Part shown: piece after piece, positions 8,722-16,563 of the stretch
Position numbering within the stretch: position 1 is the first letter of the stretch
Layout of the letters: each line of letters opens with the position of its first letter
Assembly (NCBI RefSeq): GCF_014837045.1
Contig: NZ_JACSPR010000003.1
Location: 186,001-250,000, forward strand
Length of the DNA stretch: 64,000 nt
DNA from: Corynebacterium gallinarum
GTDB taxonomy: Bacteria > Actinomycetota > Actinomycetes > Mycobacteriales > Mycobacteriaceae
Reading direction: 5' to 3'
Translations under genes and position numbers: made by a program
Notes under the pieces: generated by a model
What the model saw: only the letters and a program-made list of their open reading frames with translations
Database searches by the model: none
What the model was told of the DNA's origin: nothing

Positions 8722-9624
8722 TTCCTGTTGGATGTTGCGCGCATGCAGGGTGGCGGTGTCCAACAGTGGTTTGAGCTGCCGGAGGATGGGGGAGCGGTTT
8801 CCCCTGAGCCACGCCAGTGCAAGGCCGATGGTGGGTCCCCCCGATATCTCGCGCATCCGCAGTGTCCCCATCGGCTGGGGGATGGACCCGTGTGGCACCA
8901 GAGCGATCCCCAGTCCAGCTGAAACCAGTGCCAGCACCGTGGAGGTCTCCGGTGCATGATGGGCAACGGTCAGCTCAAACCCCACCTGGTGGGCTGCGTG
9001 TCTGATGATCTGTTCCGCGGCCGAACCCTCCTTGAATGCGATGATGGGGTGCTCGACCAGGTCGGTGAAGGGGATGGTGCCCTCATGGTCATAGAGGGGA
9101 TGTCCGGGATGCACCGCGAGCATGAAATCATCCACACCGAAACTCTCTAGTTCAATATCCGGTGAGGACACCGGCGGCCGGAGCACCGCGGCATCGAGCT
9201 GCCGGGTGGATAGCAGGCGCTCAAGGTCAGGGGTGAGTTTCTCCCCGCTGACACGCACCTCCACCTCGGGGAGCTGGGTTGTGATCTGTTTCAGCAACTG
9301 GGGCATGAGCTGATGTGTAGCCGTGCCGACGAACCCCAACCGGAGCACACCCATGGATCCCTCACCAATCGCCCGGACATCCCGTTCGATCTCCTCCAGT
9401 TCATTGAGGAGGGTCGGCGCCCGCTCGGCGAGGAAGGCCCCGGCGGCGGTCAGCTCCACCCCCTGACTGGATCGATCGAACAGGGCCGTCCCGATCTGTT
9501 TCTCCAGCAACCTGATCTGCCGGGAGAGCGGCGGCTGGGAGATGTGGAGGTCATCCGCAGCCCGGCTGAAGTTCCGGGCGGAGGCAACGGCGAGGAAATA
9601 CTTGAGTTGGCGAGCTTCGATCAT
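8695..9624 (-). CDS. LysR-family transcriptional regulator
   Basis: This 309-residue protein is of typical LysR length. The N-terminal helix-turn-helix is clear (LKYFLAVASARNFSRAADDL, HISQPPLSRQIRLLE). From about residue 90 the substrate-binding domain follows (LRLGFVGTATHQLMPQLLK, then DAAVLRPP and GLGIALVPHG). The start follows AGAGGA. Sequence features around residues 95-130 resemble the CatR/BenM branch of aromatic-compound regulators, but the effector cannot be deduced. It is convergent with kdgT rather than divergent, so kdgT is not an obvious target. The last residues overlap the shared terminator. Confidence 0.92.
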   Translation of the reverse strand: MIEARQLKYFLAVASARNFSRAADDLHISQPPLSRQIRLLEKQIGTALFDRSSQGVELTAAGAFLAERAPTLLNELEEIERDVRAIGEGSMGVLRLGFVGTATHQLMPQLLKQITTQLPEVEVRVSGEKLTPDLERLLSTRQLDAAVLRPPVSSPDIELESFGVDDFMLAVHPGHPLYDHEGTIPFTDLVEHPIIAFKEGSAAEQIIRHAAHQVGFELTVAHHAPETSTVLALVSAGLGIALVPHGSIPQPMGTLRMREISGGPTIGLALAWLRGNRSPILRQLKPLLDTATLHARNIQQEEHHQSGQD

Positions 9625-9982
9625 GGTGTCCTCTGGGGATCGGGGGAGTATCCGTCGGATGGTTCCCCGGGCGGGATCAACGGAGGATCTGCTTCTGGGG
9701 ATAGTAGTACCGAGGGGGAACTAGCCCTCCATAAGGGCGGGGGACTGATGTGCCCATTACTAACCTAAGCTAAATAATTAACCTCGGTTAAGTTCTTTTC
9801 TATAATTAAATTCATATATGCGTGATCCAGGCTAACAGTTTTCTCCCAAACGCCCAGTTCACCCCCATCTGTTGCTGACATATCCATATTTATTCACTGT
9901 ATTTTTGCTGGCTCATTGAATCACTATCTCTACACACGCACACTTGGTGTCACACATCCAGACCTACCGAAAGGCCTTCGCA
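9625..9982. other. Promoter-bearing region between LysR and fasciclin genes
   Basis: No gene is seen. From about 9755 to 9960 the DNA is strongly A+T rich, in contrast to the flanking genes, as expected for promoters. It carries the -10 element and palindrome listed separately and a long leader of about 170 bases before the fasciclin gene, in which no known riboswitch was recognised. Confidence 0.5.
9757..9806 (+). promoter_or_regulatory. Putative fasciclin-gene promoter with palindrome and DtxR-like site
   Basis: A consensus TATAAT lies at 9801-9806. The perfect palindrome TTAACCTCGGTTAA-like element at 9778-9791 (TTAACC-TC-GGTTAA) covers the -35 position at a 17-base spacing. Just upstream, on the minus strand, TTAGCTTAGGTTAG at about 9760-9774 resembles one side of a DtxR iron-repressor box. 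The promoter assignment is reasonable; the regulator is speculative. Confidence 0.5.
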
Positions 9983-10603
9983 ATGAAGCGCATCCTTGCA
10001 GTATCCGGAGTCGTCAGCCTCGCACTCACCCTGGCTGCGTGTGGTGAGGACGACACCACCACCGACACCGGTACCACCACCGCGACCGCCACGGAAGCCG
10101 CCACCACGGAGGAAACCACCACCACCGAGGAGAGCACCACCGAAGAGACCACCACCACTGCTGCTGCGGAAGGTGATGACATCGTCGACACCGCCGCCGG
10201 TGCAGGTTCCTTCAACACCCTGGTCGCCGCCGTTCAGGCTGCTGGCCTGGAGGAGACCCTCCGTGGCGATGGCCCATTCACCGTTTTCGCCCCCACTGAT
10301 GAGGCGTTCAACGCCCTGCCGGAAGGCACCCTGGATGCGCTGCTCGCAGACCCACAGGGTGATCTCACCGAGATCCTCACCTACCACGTCGTCGATGGTG
10401 AGGTCTTCGCCGCCGACGTCCTGGAGATGGACGGCCAGACCGTCGAAACGCTCCAGGGTGGCACCTTCACCGTGGAGATCGAGGGCGAGAACGTCGTGCT
10501 GGTGGATGCCGCCGGCAACCGCGTCAACGTCACCGACACCGATGTCGAGGCCAGCAACGGCGTCATCCACGTCGTCGACACCGTCCTGAGCCCCACCCCA
10601 TAA
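9983..10603 (+). CDS. Fasciclin (FAS1) domain lipoprotein
   Basis: This 206-residue protein starts at MKRILAVSG, preceded by GAAAGG; an upstream frame start at 9944 would spoil the signal peptide. The N-terminus is a lipoprotein signal ending in the lipobox LAAC. Residues about 22-65 are a Thr/Glu/Ala-rich low-complexity linker ([14 protein letters not shown]), probably crossing the cell wall and possibly glycosylated. Residues about 70-206 are one FAS1 domain ([55 protein letters not shown]), similar to mycobacterial MPT70/MPT83-type secreted proteins. It probably acts in surface adhesion. It is followed by a strong terminator, so it is a one-gene unit. Confidence 0.92.
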   Translation: MKRILAVSGVVSLALTLAACGEDDTTTDTGTTTATATEAATTEETTTTEESTTEETTTTAAAEGDDIVDTAAGAGSFNTLVAAVQAAGLEETLRGDGPFTVFAPTDEAFNALPEGTLDALLADPQGDLTEILTYHVVDGEVFAADVLEMDGQTVETLQGGTFTVEIEGENVVLVDAAGNRVNVTDTDVEASNGVIHVVDTVLSPTP

Positions 10604-10638
10604 GGCTTCAGACTTAACACTCACTGACACTCACTCAG

Positions 10639-10676
10639 ATCGGGCCCCGTCACCACCCAGGGTGACGGGGCCCGAT
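10639..10676 (+). terminator. Strong hairpin terminator after the fasciclin gene
   Basis: A perfect 16-bp stem runs from ATCGGGCCCCGTCACC (10639-10654) to GGTGACGGGGCCCGAT (10661-10676) with a six-base loop. The T-run after it is poor, but the stem is very stable. Confidence 0.8.
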
Positions 10677-10740
10677 ATCTATTCCCCGGACGGCAACGGT
10701 GTTCTACCCTGGGGGCATTACCTTTCCTGGAGGCTCCCTT

Positions 10741-11265
10741 ATGGAACAGACACCTGATAAACGCGCCGGTGATGCCGAACGCTCCCATGCCCTGGACCGG
10801 CTGGGGCAGTACTTTGCCGACGGGTATCTCGACATCACCGAATTCGACGAACGCACCGGCCACGCCGCGGTGGCACGCACCCAGGGCGAGCTGGATGCAC
10901 TGTTTGTTGACCTGCCCGAGCAGCAGGATCCCTACGCCTTCACCCCAGCGGTGTCGGGCTCGGAGGTATCCGCCCAACGGGAACTCGACGAGGTACTCAG
11001 CCGGGGCAAGAAACTCCAGCGTATCGACGGCGCCATCTGGGCCATCGTGCTCATCATGTTCTTCGTGGGCACCTTCGTGTTCAGCGTGGGATTCTCCTGG
11101 GTGCTGTTCCCCCTCGGGGCCTTCGCCTCGTGGGGTGCCCGGTCCGTGTTGGATGTGGGTGATGAGGATGAGAAACTCATCGAGGAACTCCGCAGCAAGG
11201 AACGTGAGGAACGCGCCGATCGGCTGCGCCGGGCCGCCGAGCGCCGCCGCGAGCTGGGGCAGTAA
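10741..11265 (+). CDS. DUF1707 (SHOCT-like) membrane protein
   Basis: This 174-residue protein starts at MEQTPDKRAGDAER after TGGAGG. The start codon itself lies inside a CTTATGGA word of the dispersed family described in the findings. Residues 10-60 match DUF1707 (RAGDAERSHALDRLGQYFADGYLDITEFDERTG), a short helical unit found in actinobacterial membrane and regulatory proteins. Two hydrophobic segments follow at about residues 98-135 (IWAIVLIMFFVGTFVFSVGF, VLFPLGAFASWGARSVL), then a highly charged Arg/Glu helix to the C-terminus. The function is unknown. Confidence 0.88.
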   Translation: MEQTPDKRAGDAERSHALDRLGQYFADGYLDITEFDERTGHAAVARTQGELDALFVDLPEQQDPYAFTPAVSGSEVSAQRELDEVLSRGKKLQRIDGAIWAIVLIMFFVGTFVFSVGFSWVLFPLGAFASWGARSVLDVGDEDEKLIEELRSKEREERADRLRRAAERRRELGQ

Positions 11266-11295
11266 CCGGCAGTAACAACCCGGCTGCAGACCGTA

Positions 11296-11322
11296 CCCTC
11301 CCCGCACACGGTGCGGGAGGGG
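11296..11322 (+). terminator. Probable hairpin after the DUF1707 gene
   Basis: TCCCCGCAC and GTGCGGGAGG form a stem with one bulge around 11296-11322. No T-run follows; a GTCGACAAGC word (11335-11344) lies just beyond it. Weak terminator call. Confidence 0.45.
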
Positions 11323-11402
11323 AGGCGGTTGGGCGTCGACAAGCGTCATCAGAGTTTAAGATAAATATAAACACCGATACTGAAGTCGTGAGGGAGGCCG
11401 CG

Positions 11403-12839
11403 ATGTCTTCATCGCTGAACAACATGGGCACTATGGAAGATCGGCTCGAGATGCTGCTGGCGCTGGAGGATCTCATCGAGGAGACGGCCACCCTCAGGGA
11501 TCAGGGCTCGGTCGAGGACATCAATCAGCATTTCCTGTGGCGCAACGGTGAGGTGCTGCAGCTGGTGGAGACCCTGCCCGACCTCGCGGTCATTGAGGAC
11601 GATGTGGACACTGTGTTGCAGGCCAGCCACCTCATGCAGGGTATTCTCATCAGCGAGCACTGGGGGCATGATCCCTTGCGCCACCCCTCCACCGAGGATC
11701 ACGGCATCAACCTCATCGCGCTCGGGCTGGCGGCCGGCGCACCCCAGTCCGTGTTCATCGGGCAGGCCAACCGGTTGCTGGGGCAGGCCCTGCAGACCGA
11801 TGACCCCAAGCTGGCACCCACGCTGATCGAGGAGCTCCGGCGACTGAGCGACAATGACAGCCGGCAGCTCTACGGCTTCATCATCGACCAGATCCCCAAG
11901 GCCATCGGCCGCCTGGAGCGGATCATCGCCGACCACGAGAAACCCCAGACCGATCCTGACCTGGAGAGGCTGGATCCGCTCATCGCCGAGTGGGTCGCCC
12001 AGGGCAACACCGAGATGACCGGCAGGATGCGCTACCGCGCGATGGGCGTGCTGATTAACGCCTTCGAGGAAGATCTACCCTCCCAGGACATTGAATACTT
12101 CTACAACGCGGTGATCTCCGCCCTGCAGTCCCACCCGGGTTTCACCACCCGGACCTATTCCGATGATTTCCTCCACAGTTATCTTCTCATCGCCCACCGC
12201 TACTACCGCGGCATGATGGAACGCAGCACCACTGAAGCCCGCGCGGCACTCGCCGACGCCGCCATCCAACTGGGGAATATCGCACCGGAGCAGCGTGACC
12301 TGCCCAAGAAGATCCCCGCGATGTGGCACCTCGGCCTGGCACTCGCAGCGGACACGGAAAGAACCCGGTCCCCGGAGACGAAACTGAAGCAGGCGAGACT
12401 GGCCCGCGAGGGATTCGCCGCCGGCGGCACCCCCATCGATGAAGTGGAGGCCATGCTGCTCGAGGGGGAGAGCCTGACCCAACTGGGCGACCAGAAGGAC
12501 GCCTTCAGCGTTCTCGATGCCGCCCGCGTGAAGGCCAAAACAGAAGGACTGCTTCCCGAGGAGGTCAATGCCTGCATCGGCCTGGCGGTGCTCCTCTTTA
12601 CCCTCGACCTCAAGAAGGAGGCCGCCGACCTGTTCATCAAGTTCATCGGTGAGCATCCGCTCAACGGCCTCCACGACGACAGGTCCCGCCGCGCGGTAGC
12701 CCAGGCCATGACCGAACTCGCCCTGATGTACCGCGCCACCAACAATTTCAAGGACTACCGCGCGTTGATCAACCAGGCCGCCGCGCTGTTCAACCACGCC
12801 AATCTCCCGAGGCTGGCCGAGGAAGCCCGTGCGCGATAA
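11403..12839 (+). CDS. Helical-repeat (TPR-like) protein, first of a tandem paralogous pair
   Basis: This is a 478-residue soluble protein without signal peptide or membrane segments. The ATG at 11403 follows GGGAGG at good spacing; an upstream GTG at 11388 is less likely. The sequence is almost entirely amphipathic helices with alanine/leucine-rich pairs, as in TPR or related solenoids (for example EEVNACIGLAVLLFTLDLKKEAADLF). The C-terminal 110 residues align with the next gene: LPEEVNACIGLAVL here against LPQQVGAVIGLVSL there, and AMTELALMYRATN against ALTELSRLHRANG. The pair ends 47 bases from the nine-gene minus-strand locus, converging on it. Solenoids of this kind usually act as protein-binding sensors or adaptors. 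No named family was recognised. Confidence 0.8.
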   Translation: MSSSLNNMGTMEDRLEMLLALEDLIEETATLRDQGSVEDINQHFLWRNGEVLQLVETLPDLAVIEDDVDTVLQASHLMQGILISEHWGHDPLRHPSTEDHGINLIALGLAAGAPQSVFIGQANRLLGQALQTDDPKLAPTLIEELRRLSDNDSRQLYGFIIDQIPKAIGRLERIIADHEKPQTDPDLERLDPLIAEWVAQGNTEMTGRMRYRAMGVLINAFEEDLPSQDIEYFYNAVISALQSHPGFTTRTYSDDFLHSYLLIAHRYYRGMMERSTTEARAALADAAIQLGNIAPEQRDLPKKIPAMWHLGLALAADTERTRSPETKLKQARLAREGFAAGGTPIDEVEAMLLEGESLTQLGDQKDAFSVLDAARVKAKTEGLLPEEVNACIGLAVLLFTLDLKKEAADLFIKFIGEHPLNGLHDDRSRRAVAQAMTELALMYRATNNFKDYRALINQAAALFNHANLPRLAEEARAR

Positions 12840-13995
12840 GCCTCTCGCCGAAACCCATGTGAACCAGCCCGGGGAACTCCTGACGGTACCCATCGAGGTG
12901 CAGATCAGCGTCTCCGCATACGTTAAACTCGGCGAGCCTGCCCTCCTGGAGGAGATCGCCACGCTCCTCCACACCATCAACCACGTGCAGGAACTCCAGC
13001 AGGCAGCCACCCATCACCCGGGTGGTGATCCACTCACCGACCTCACCGACCTTGCTGGCACCCTCGAGCGCCTCTCCATAGAGATCCTCGCCCGCACGGA
13101 AACCGGCAACCCCGAACTGCTCGCCGACCCGGCCGTGGCCCACATTGCCACCACCATGGCCGCCCTGGGCCTCGGGATGGGTGAGCCCTCCCTGGTGTGC
13201 CGCGGACAGGCACTCACCATCCTCCATAAGGCGACGGGGGTGGCCGGGGTGGATCTGCTGCCCGACCTTGCCCGGGTGGTGCGTGGCTGCCACCGCCACG
13301 ACCTCCTCCACACCCTGGGCGCCCTCCGCGGCGCGCTGCGCCGACTCCTGCTTGTCGACGACCAACCCCCCTCCACCACGCAGGCCCACGACCTGCTTGC
13401 CGCCTCGATCGTCCTCTCCCGCGCGCTGCCCGGGGAACGTGATGTCGATACGTCCCTGCACACCGAGGCGGAGAGACACCTGGCAGCAGAATTCCACGCT
13501 GAACAGCTCGCTGATCTCTACCGTGACCTGATGGATCTGCCGGCGGAGGAATCCGGGTTGAACCCCCGGGAGCGGAAACTGGCCGCACTCAAAGCCTCGA
13601 TGTTCTACAAGGACGGTGGGTCCACGCCCCGCTACCTCGACATGATCAATGCGGCGGCGCTGCTCGAACTCAACGACGGTGAACACGAAGAGGCCGAGGA
13701 GCTCTTCTCCCTGGCCTTCACCACCGCACGCAGCGACGCCCACCTCCCCCAGCAGGTGGGTGCCGTCATCGGGCTGGTGTCCCTCTATGGAGGATCCGGG
13801 CAGAACCACCGGGCGGAGGACCTCCTGATCACCACCATCGCCGAGAACCCCGTGCACACCCTGGACACTGCTCTGGACAAACGGGCCTACGCCCTGGCGC
13901 TGACGGAGCTGTCCCGCCTGCACCGCGCGAACGGCAAGATCGGCCCGGCTGAGAAGCTGGAGGCGGAAGCCGCGGCGGTGCTGCGCGACATCTAA
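12829..13995 (+). CDS. Helical-repeat (TPR-like) protein, second of the pair
   Basis: This 388-residue protein starts at a GTG at 12829, overlapping the previous gene by 11 bases, so the two are translationally coupled. It is alpha-helical throughout and lacks the N-terminal quarter of its paralogue. The shared C-terminal part spans about residues 265-380 (AAALLELNDGEHEEAEELFSLAF, VGAVIGLVSLYG, ALALTELSRLHRANG). Region 130-260 is rich in Leu/Arg/His (DLARVVRGCHRHDLLHTLGALR). No catalytic motif was found. The gene ends about 47 bases before the convergent end of the minus-strand GTPase/tubulin-like locus, which suggests, without proving, a common role. Confidence 0.78.
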   Translation: MRDKPLAETHVNQPGELLTVPIEVQISVSAYVKLGEPALLEEIATLLHTINHVQELQQAATHHPGGDPLTDLTDLAGTLERLSIEILARTETGNPELLADPAVAHIATTMAALGLGMGEPSLVCRGQALTILHKATGVAGVDLLPDLARVVRGCHRHDLLHTLGALRGALRRLLLVDDQPPSTTQAHDLLAASIVLSRALPGERDVDTSLHTEAERHLAAEFHAEQLADLYRDLMDLPAEESGLNPRERKLAALKASMFYKDGGSTPRYLDMINAAALLELNDGEHEEAEELFSLAFTTARSDAHLPQQVGAVIGLVSLYGGSGQNHRAEDLLITTIAENPVHTLDTALDKRAYALALTELSRLHRANGKIGPAEKLEAEAAAVLRDI

Positions 13996-14042
13996 CACGG
14001 CACCTAGCCTGGCATCTAACCCGGCTGTTAACCCGGCCGCGG

Positions 14043-14573
14043 TTAACCCTTCCGGAAACCGAACCAGGCGTGCCCCGCCGGTAGCCACAGGGCGATCACC
14101 CCGCCGATGACCAGCAGACTCGCCGGCCACAGCCCATCGACCACAATGACCAGAATCCCGATGACGCTGACGGCGGTGAGGGCGTAGCGTCCCCAGGGTT
14201 GAGCCTTGAGCATCACCACGATGAACACCAGGGTGGCCAGGGGAATCAGGGACTTGAGCGCGATCATCTCCCAGAAGAAGTCATGCCGGACGGTGGTGTT
14301 GATGATCTGGTCCACGATGAGATAGCCCGTGTAGATCACCGCAGCCAGATACAGCACGGCGGCGATCAGGAGGTTCCACGGTGCCCGGAACGGGTTGGTG
14401 CGGGAGAAGGAGACCTTGTGGCGCGCCGGGACCGGTGCCGGTTGCCCATAGACATAACTGCCCGATGGTCCGGATGTGCCCGGGTAGTCCTGTGGGCCAC
14501 CTGCGGGGCTGGAACCCCACCCGGTGTCGCTGTCCGAACCCCAGCCGGTACCGCCCTGGTTGGTGGGTGTCAC
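14043..14573 (-). CDS. Polytopic membrane protein with Gly/Trp-rich N-terminus (last gene of the nine-gene locus)
   Basis: This protein has 176 residues. The first 50 are disordered and rich in Gly, Ser, Pro and Trp, with two GW(G) units (GGTGWGSDSDTGWGSSP). Four membrane segments follow: about 68-92 (WNLLIAAVLYLAAVIYTGYL), 105-125 (LIPLATLVFIVVML), 130-150 (YALTAVSVIGILVIVV) and 152-172 (ASLLVIGGVIALWLPAG). The family is unknown. The start overlaps the stop of the GTPase gene by four bases (ATGA), so the two are coupled. The same tail-plus-helices design recurs in the first gene of the locus (29303-29890), suggesting two membrane anchors for one complex. Inferred role: membrane scaffold. Confidence 0.78.
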   Translation of the reverse strand: MTPTNQGGTGWGSDSDTGWGSSPAGGPQDYPGTSGPSGSYVYGQPAPVPARHKVSFSRTNPFRAPWNLLIAAVLYLAAVIYTGYLIVDQIINTTVRHDFFWEMIALKSLIPLATLVFIVVMLKAQPWGRYALTAVSVIGILVIVVDGLWPASLLVIGGVIALWLPAGHAWFGFRKG

Positions 14574-15586
14574 AGCAGATTCACCTCATCGTCGCTGAAC
14601 ACCCCGTACTGATCCAGGTGCCACCGGAGGGGATCTGTGGTGCGGAAGGGGGCGATGCCCTGCCGGCTCAGGTGCTCACCGGTGGGGGATTCCCCCAGGG
14701 CGGATACGGCGAAGAAGTGCCGTTCCCCCCGCCCGTCGTAGGCGGTGGCCAACTGGTGGCGCAGTTTATCGGCCTTGACGTACCGGAGCAGGGCGTCGAT
14801 CTCCATGTCCAGCATCATCTGGTCGTGCAGGTCATAGTTCCAGCCATTGTCGCGGCGGAACGTGGAGCCCTCATTACCCATGATCGCCTTCCACTCACCG
14901 TCGGGAAGCTGGGAGAGTTTCTGCAGGGTGTCGAATTTGGAGATGGTCACCGCCAGATCCGGTCGTGCATCACCCAGGATCACTTCAAGATTGGCCAGCA
15001 CATCCTCAGGGTTACCGCCCAGTCCGAGCTGGTGGGGGATCAGGCCCTGGAGGTACGAGCTGATCTGGGGCACCTTCAGCGGGTCGAAGAGGAAGATGAT
15101 CAGATCTGCGTAGCGGAAGAACTCCAGCTCCTCGACCGGAGGGTTCATGCTCTCCAGGTCCTCGCCAGCGACGTCGCGAAGCACCAGGTAGTGCATCCTC
15201 TGCTCACCCTCGTCATCGGGCCAGCGACCGAGGGTGAAGATGAGCGGATCGCGCTGGTACGCATCGATGCTGGTGATCTGGGGGGTGGGCGCCATATGGC
15301 GCATCTCCTTGTACAGGGGTGTTTCATACACCTCCCGGTACCGGTCACGGGTCGACTCATCCAGGGGGTTGACCTGCCTGCCGTGGCGGTGCGCCAGCAG
15401 CTCCAGTTGTTTCACCACGACCGCGGTGTACAGGGATTTACCGGAGGCGCGGGCACCGGCCATCGCGATGCAGTGCGTGACACCATCGGACCAGCCCGGT
15501 GGGAGCGGGAGTTCGGTGTAGGGGCTGACGGTGGCACCGGGCTCCAGGGGTTTGAAGGTGTGCGGGCAGCGTGCCTGGTTGGTCAT
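14570..15586 (-). CDS. TRAFAC-like P-loop GTPase (double-GTPase family candidate)
   Basis: This 338-residue cytosolic protein begins with a short possible metal-knuckle remnant (ARCPHTFKPLEPG). The nucleotide site is clear: P-loop GARASGKS at about residues 45-52, a Walker B/G3 motif LRDVAGED near 155, a hydrophobic strand DLIIFLFDP near 175, and a G4-like TISKFD near 220 in place of NKxD. That set fits a TRAFAC-class GTPase more than an AAA or ABC enzyme. I recall similar proteins annotated as double-GTPase families next to GAP1-type partners in actinobacteria; that is memory, not a search. It overlaps both neighbours by four bases. Inferred role: the switch of the locus, controlling the adaptor and tubulin-like proteins. 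Confidence 0.8.
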   Translation of the reverse strand: MTNQARCPHTFKPLEPGATVSPYTELPLPPGWSDGVTHCIAMAGARASGKSLYTAVVVKQLELLAHRHGRQVNPLDESTRDRYREVYETPLYKEMRHMAPTPQITSIDAYQRDPLIFTLGRWPDDEGEQRMHYLVLRDVAGEDLESMNPPVEELEFFRYADLIIFLFDPLKVPQISSYLQGLIPHQLGLGGNPEDVLANLEVILGDARPDLAVTISKFDTLQKLSQLPDGEWKAIMGNEGSTFRRDNGWNYDLHDQMMLDMEIDALLRYVKADKLRHQLATAYDGRGERHFFAVSALGESPTGEHLSRQGIAPFRTTDPLRWHLDQYGVFSDDEVNLL

Positions 15587-16560
15587 GGGGTGACTCCGAT
15601 CTGGGAATCCTCGGGAAGAAGAATCTGGGAAATAACGGCTGTGTGTGGTGCCACACCTGAGACATTCCCTGTCTCCAGGGAGGTGAGGAAGTGATCATCC
15701 ACGACGATGCTCCCGGTTTTCCCGGTGCCGGTGGTGTTGAGGCTGAACAGTTCCTGCTCCGCAGCAGCGGCCGGCCCGTAGATGACCACGAGGCTGGGGT
15801 GTGTCTCCGACACCATGGCAGCACCCGGCGCGGGGGTCAGATGCACCAGCAGGGTGTTATCGCCCACCGTGGGCACACCGGCATTACCCACCCGGGTGGC
15901 GGCGTCCTCAATTCCCTTATGGAGGTGATCGGTGATGCGGTCGAAGGGCACAGCAGAATCACCGCACCGGACCTGATCCAGTCCCAGGGCGGTGCCGACA
16001 CCGATGATGAGGTTCCCCAGCCCCTGGAGCACCCGCGCATCGGACACCCGGGCGCTGGTGGCGGAGGCGTCGTTGTGCACCACCAGCGAGGTGATGCCGG
16101 TGGGGCCGGTCAGGCGGGTGCGTAGCGACGACAGGATCACCATCGCCTCGTGACCCAGATCGGTGGACACATTCGACCCATAGGCGGTGATATCGAAGGT
16201 GGTGCCGGTGTTCCTGATCTCGCCGACGATCTTCTCACTGACGCCATCCACGCGGACGATGGGGAATTCAATGCGGTAATCCCTGCCGTCGCTGCTGCCA
16301 CCACGTGAGATGACTACGCGCACCGACTGGTCCGGGCCGAACTCGGTGGCCTCCAGGGGCGAGACGACGATGGTGGCGTTCTGGGGACACGCCATCAGGA
16401 AGGCGCTGCTCGGTCCGGCCTCATTGACCTTGAGGTTCACCCCATTGACCGCGATCTTGATCTTCTCGGCACGGTTTCCCACGGAATGGGCATCGATGCG
16501 CAGGTAACCACCGGTGGGAATCGAGCGGGTGTCATTGTCATTGAGCGAAATGGTGTTCAT
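15583..16560 (-). CDS. Beta-rich protein with possible vWA-like domain
   Basis: This 325-residue protein has no signal peptide or membrane segment. Residues 1-110 look like a beta-sandwich (ISLNDNDTRSIPTGGYLRID, KIKIAVNGVNLK, VRVVISRGGSSDGRDYRIEF) with faint similarity in style to TerD-like stress proteins. Residues about 130-325 alternate strands and helices: AMVILSSLRTRLTG, then VVHNDASATSARVSD, whose D-x-S-x-T could be a metal-binding MIDAS, and later LVVIYGPAAAAEQELF. I would call the second half vWA-like only tentatively. It is coupled by a four-base overlap to the GTPase gene and lies three bases after the GAP1-like gene. Confidence 0.72.
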   Translation of the reverse strand: MNTISLNDNDTRSIPTGGYLRIDAHSVGNRAEKIKIAVNGVNLKVNEAGPSSAFLMACPQNATIVVSPLEATEFGPDQSVRVVISRGGSSDGRDYRIEFPIVRVDGVSEKIVGEIRNTGTTFDITAYGSNVSTDLGHEAMVILSSLRTRLTGPTGITSLVVHNDASATSARVSDARVLQGLGNLIIGVGTALGLDQVRCGDSAVPFDRITDHLHKGIEDAATRVGNAGVPTVGDNTLLVHLTPAPGAAMVSETHPSLVVIYGPAAAAEQELFSLNTTGTGKTGSIVVDDHFLTSLETGNVSGVAPHTAVISQILLPEDSQIGVTP

Positions 16561-16563
16561 ATT

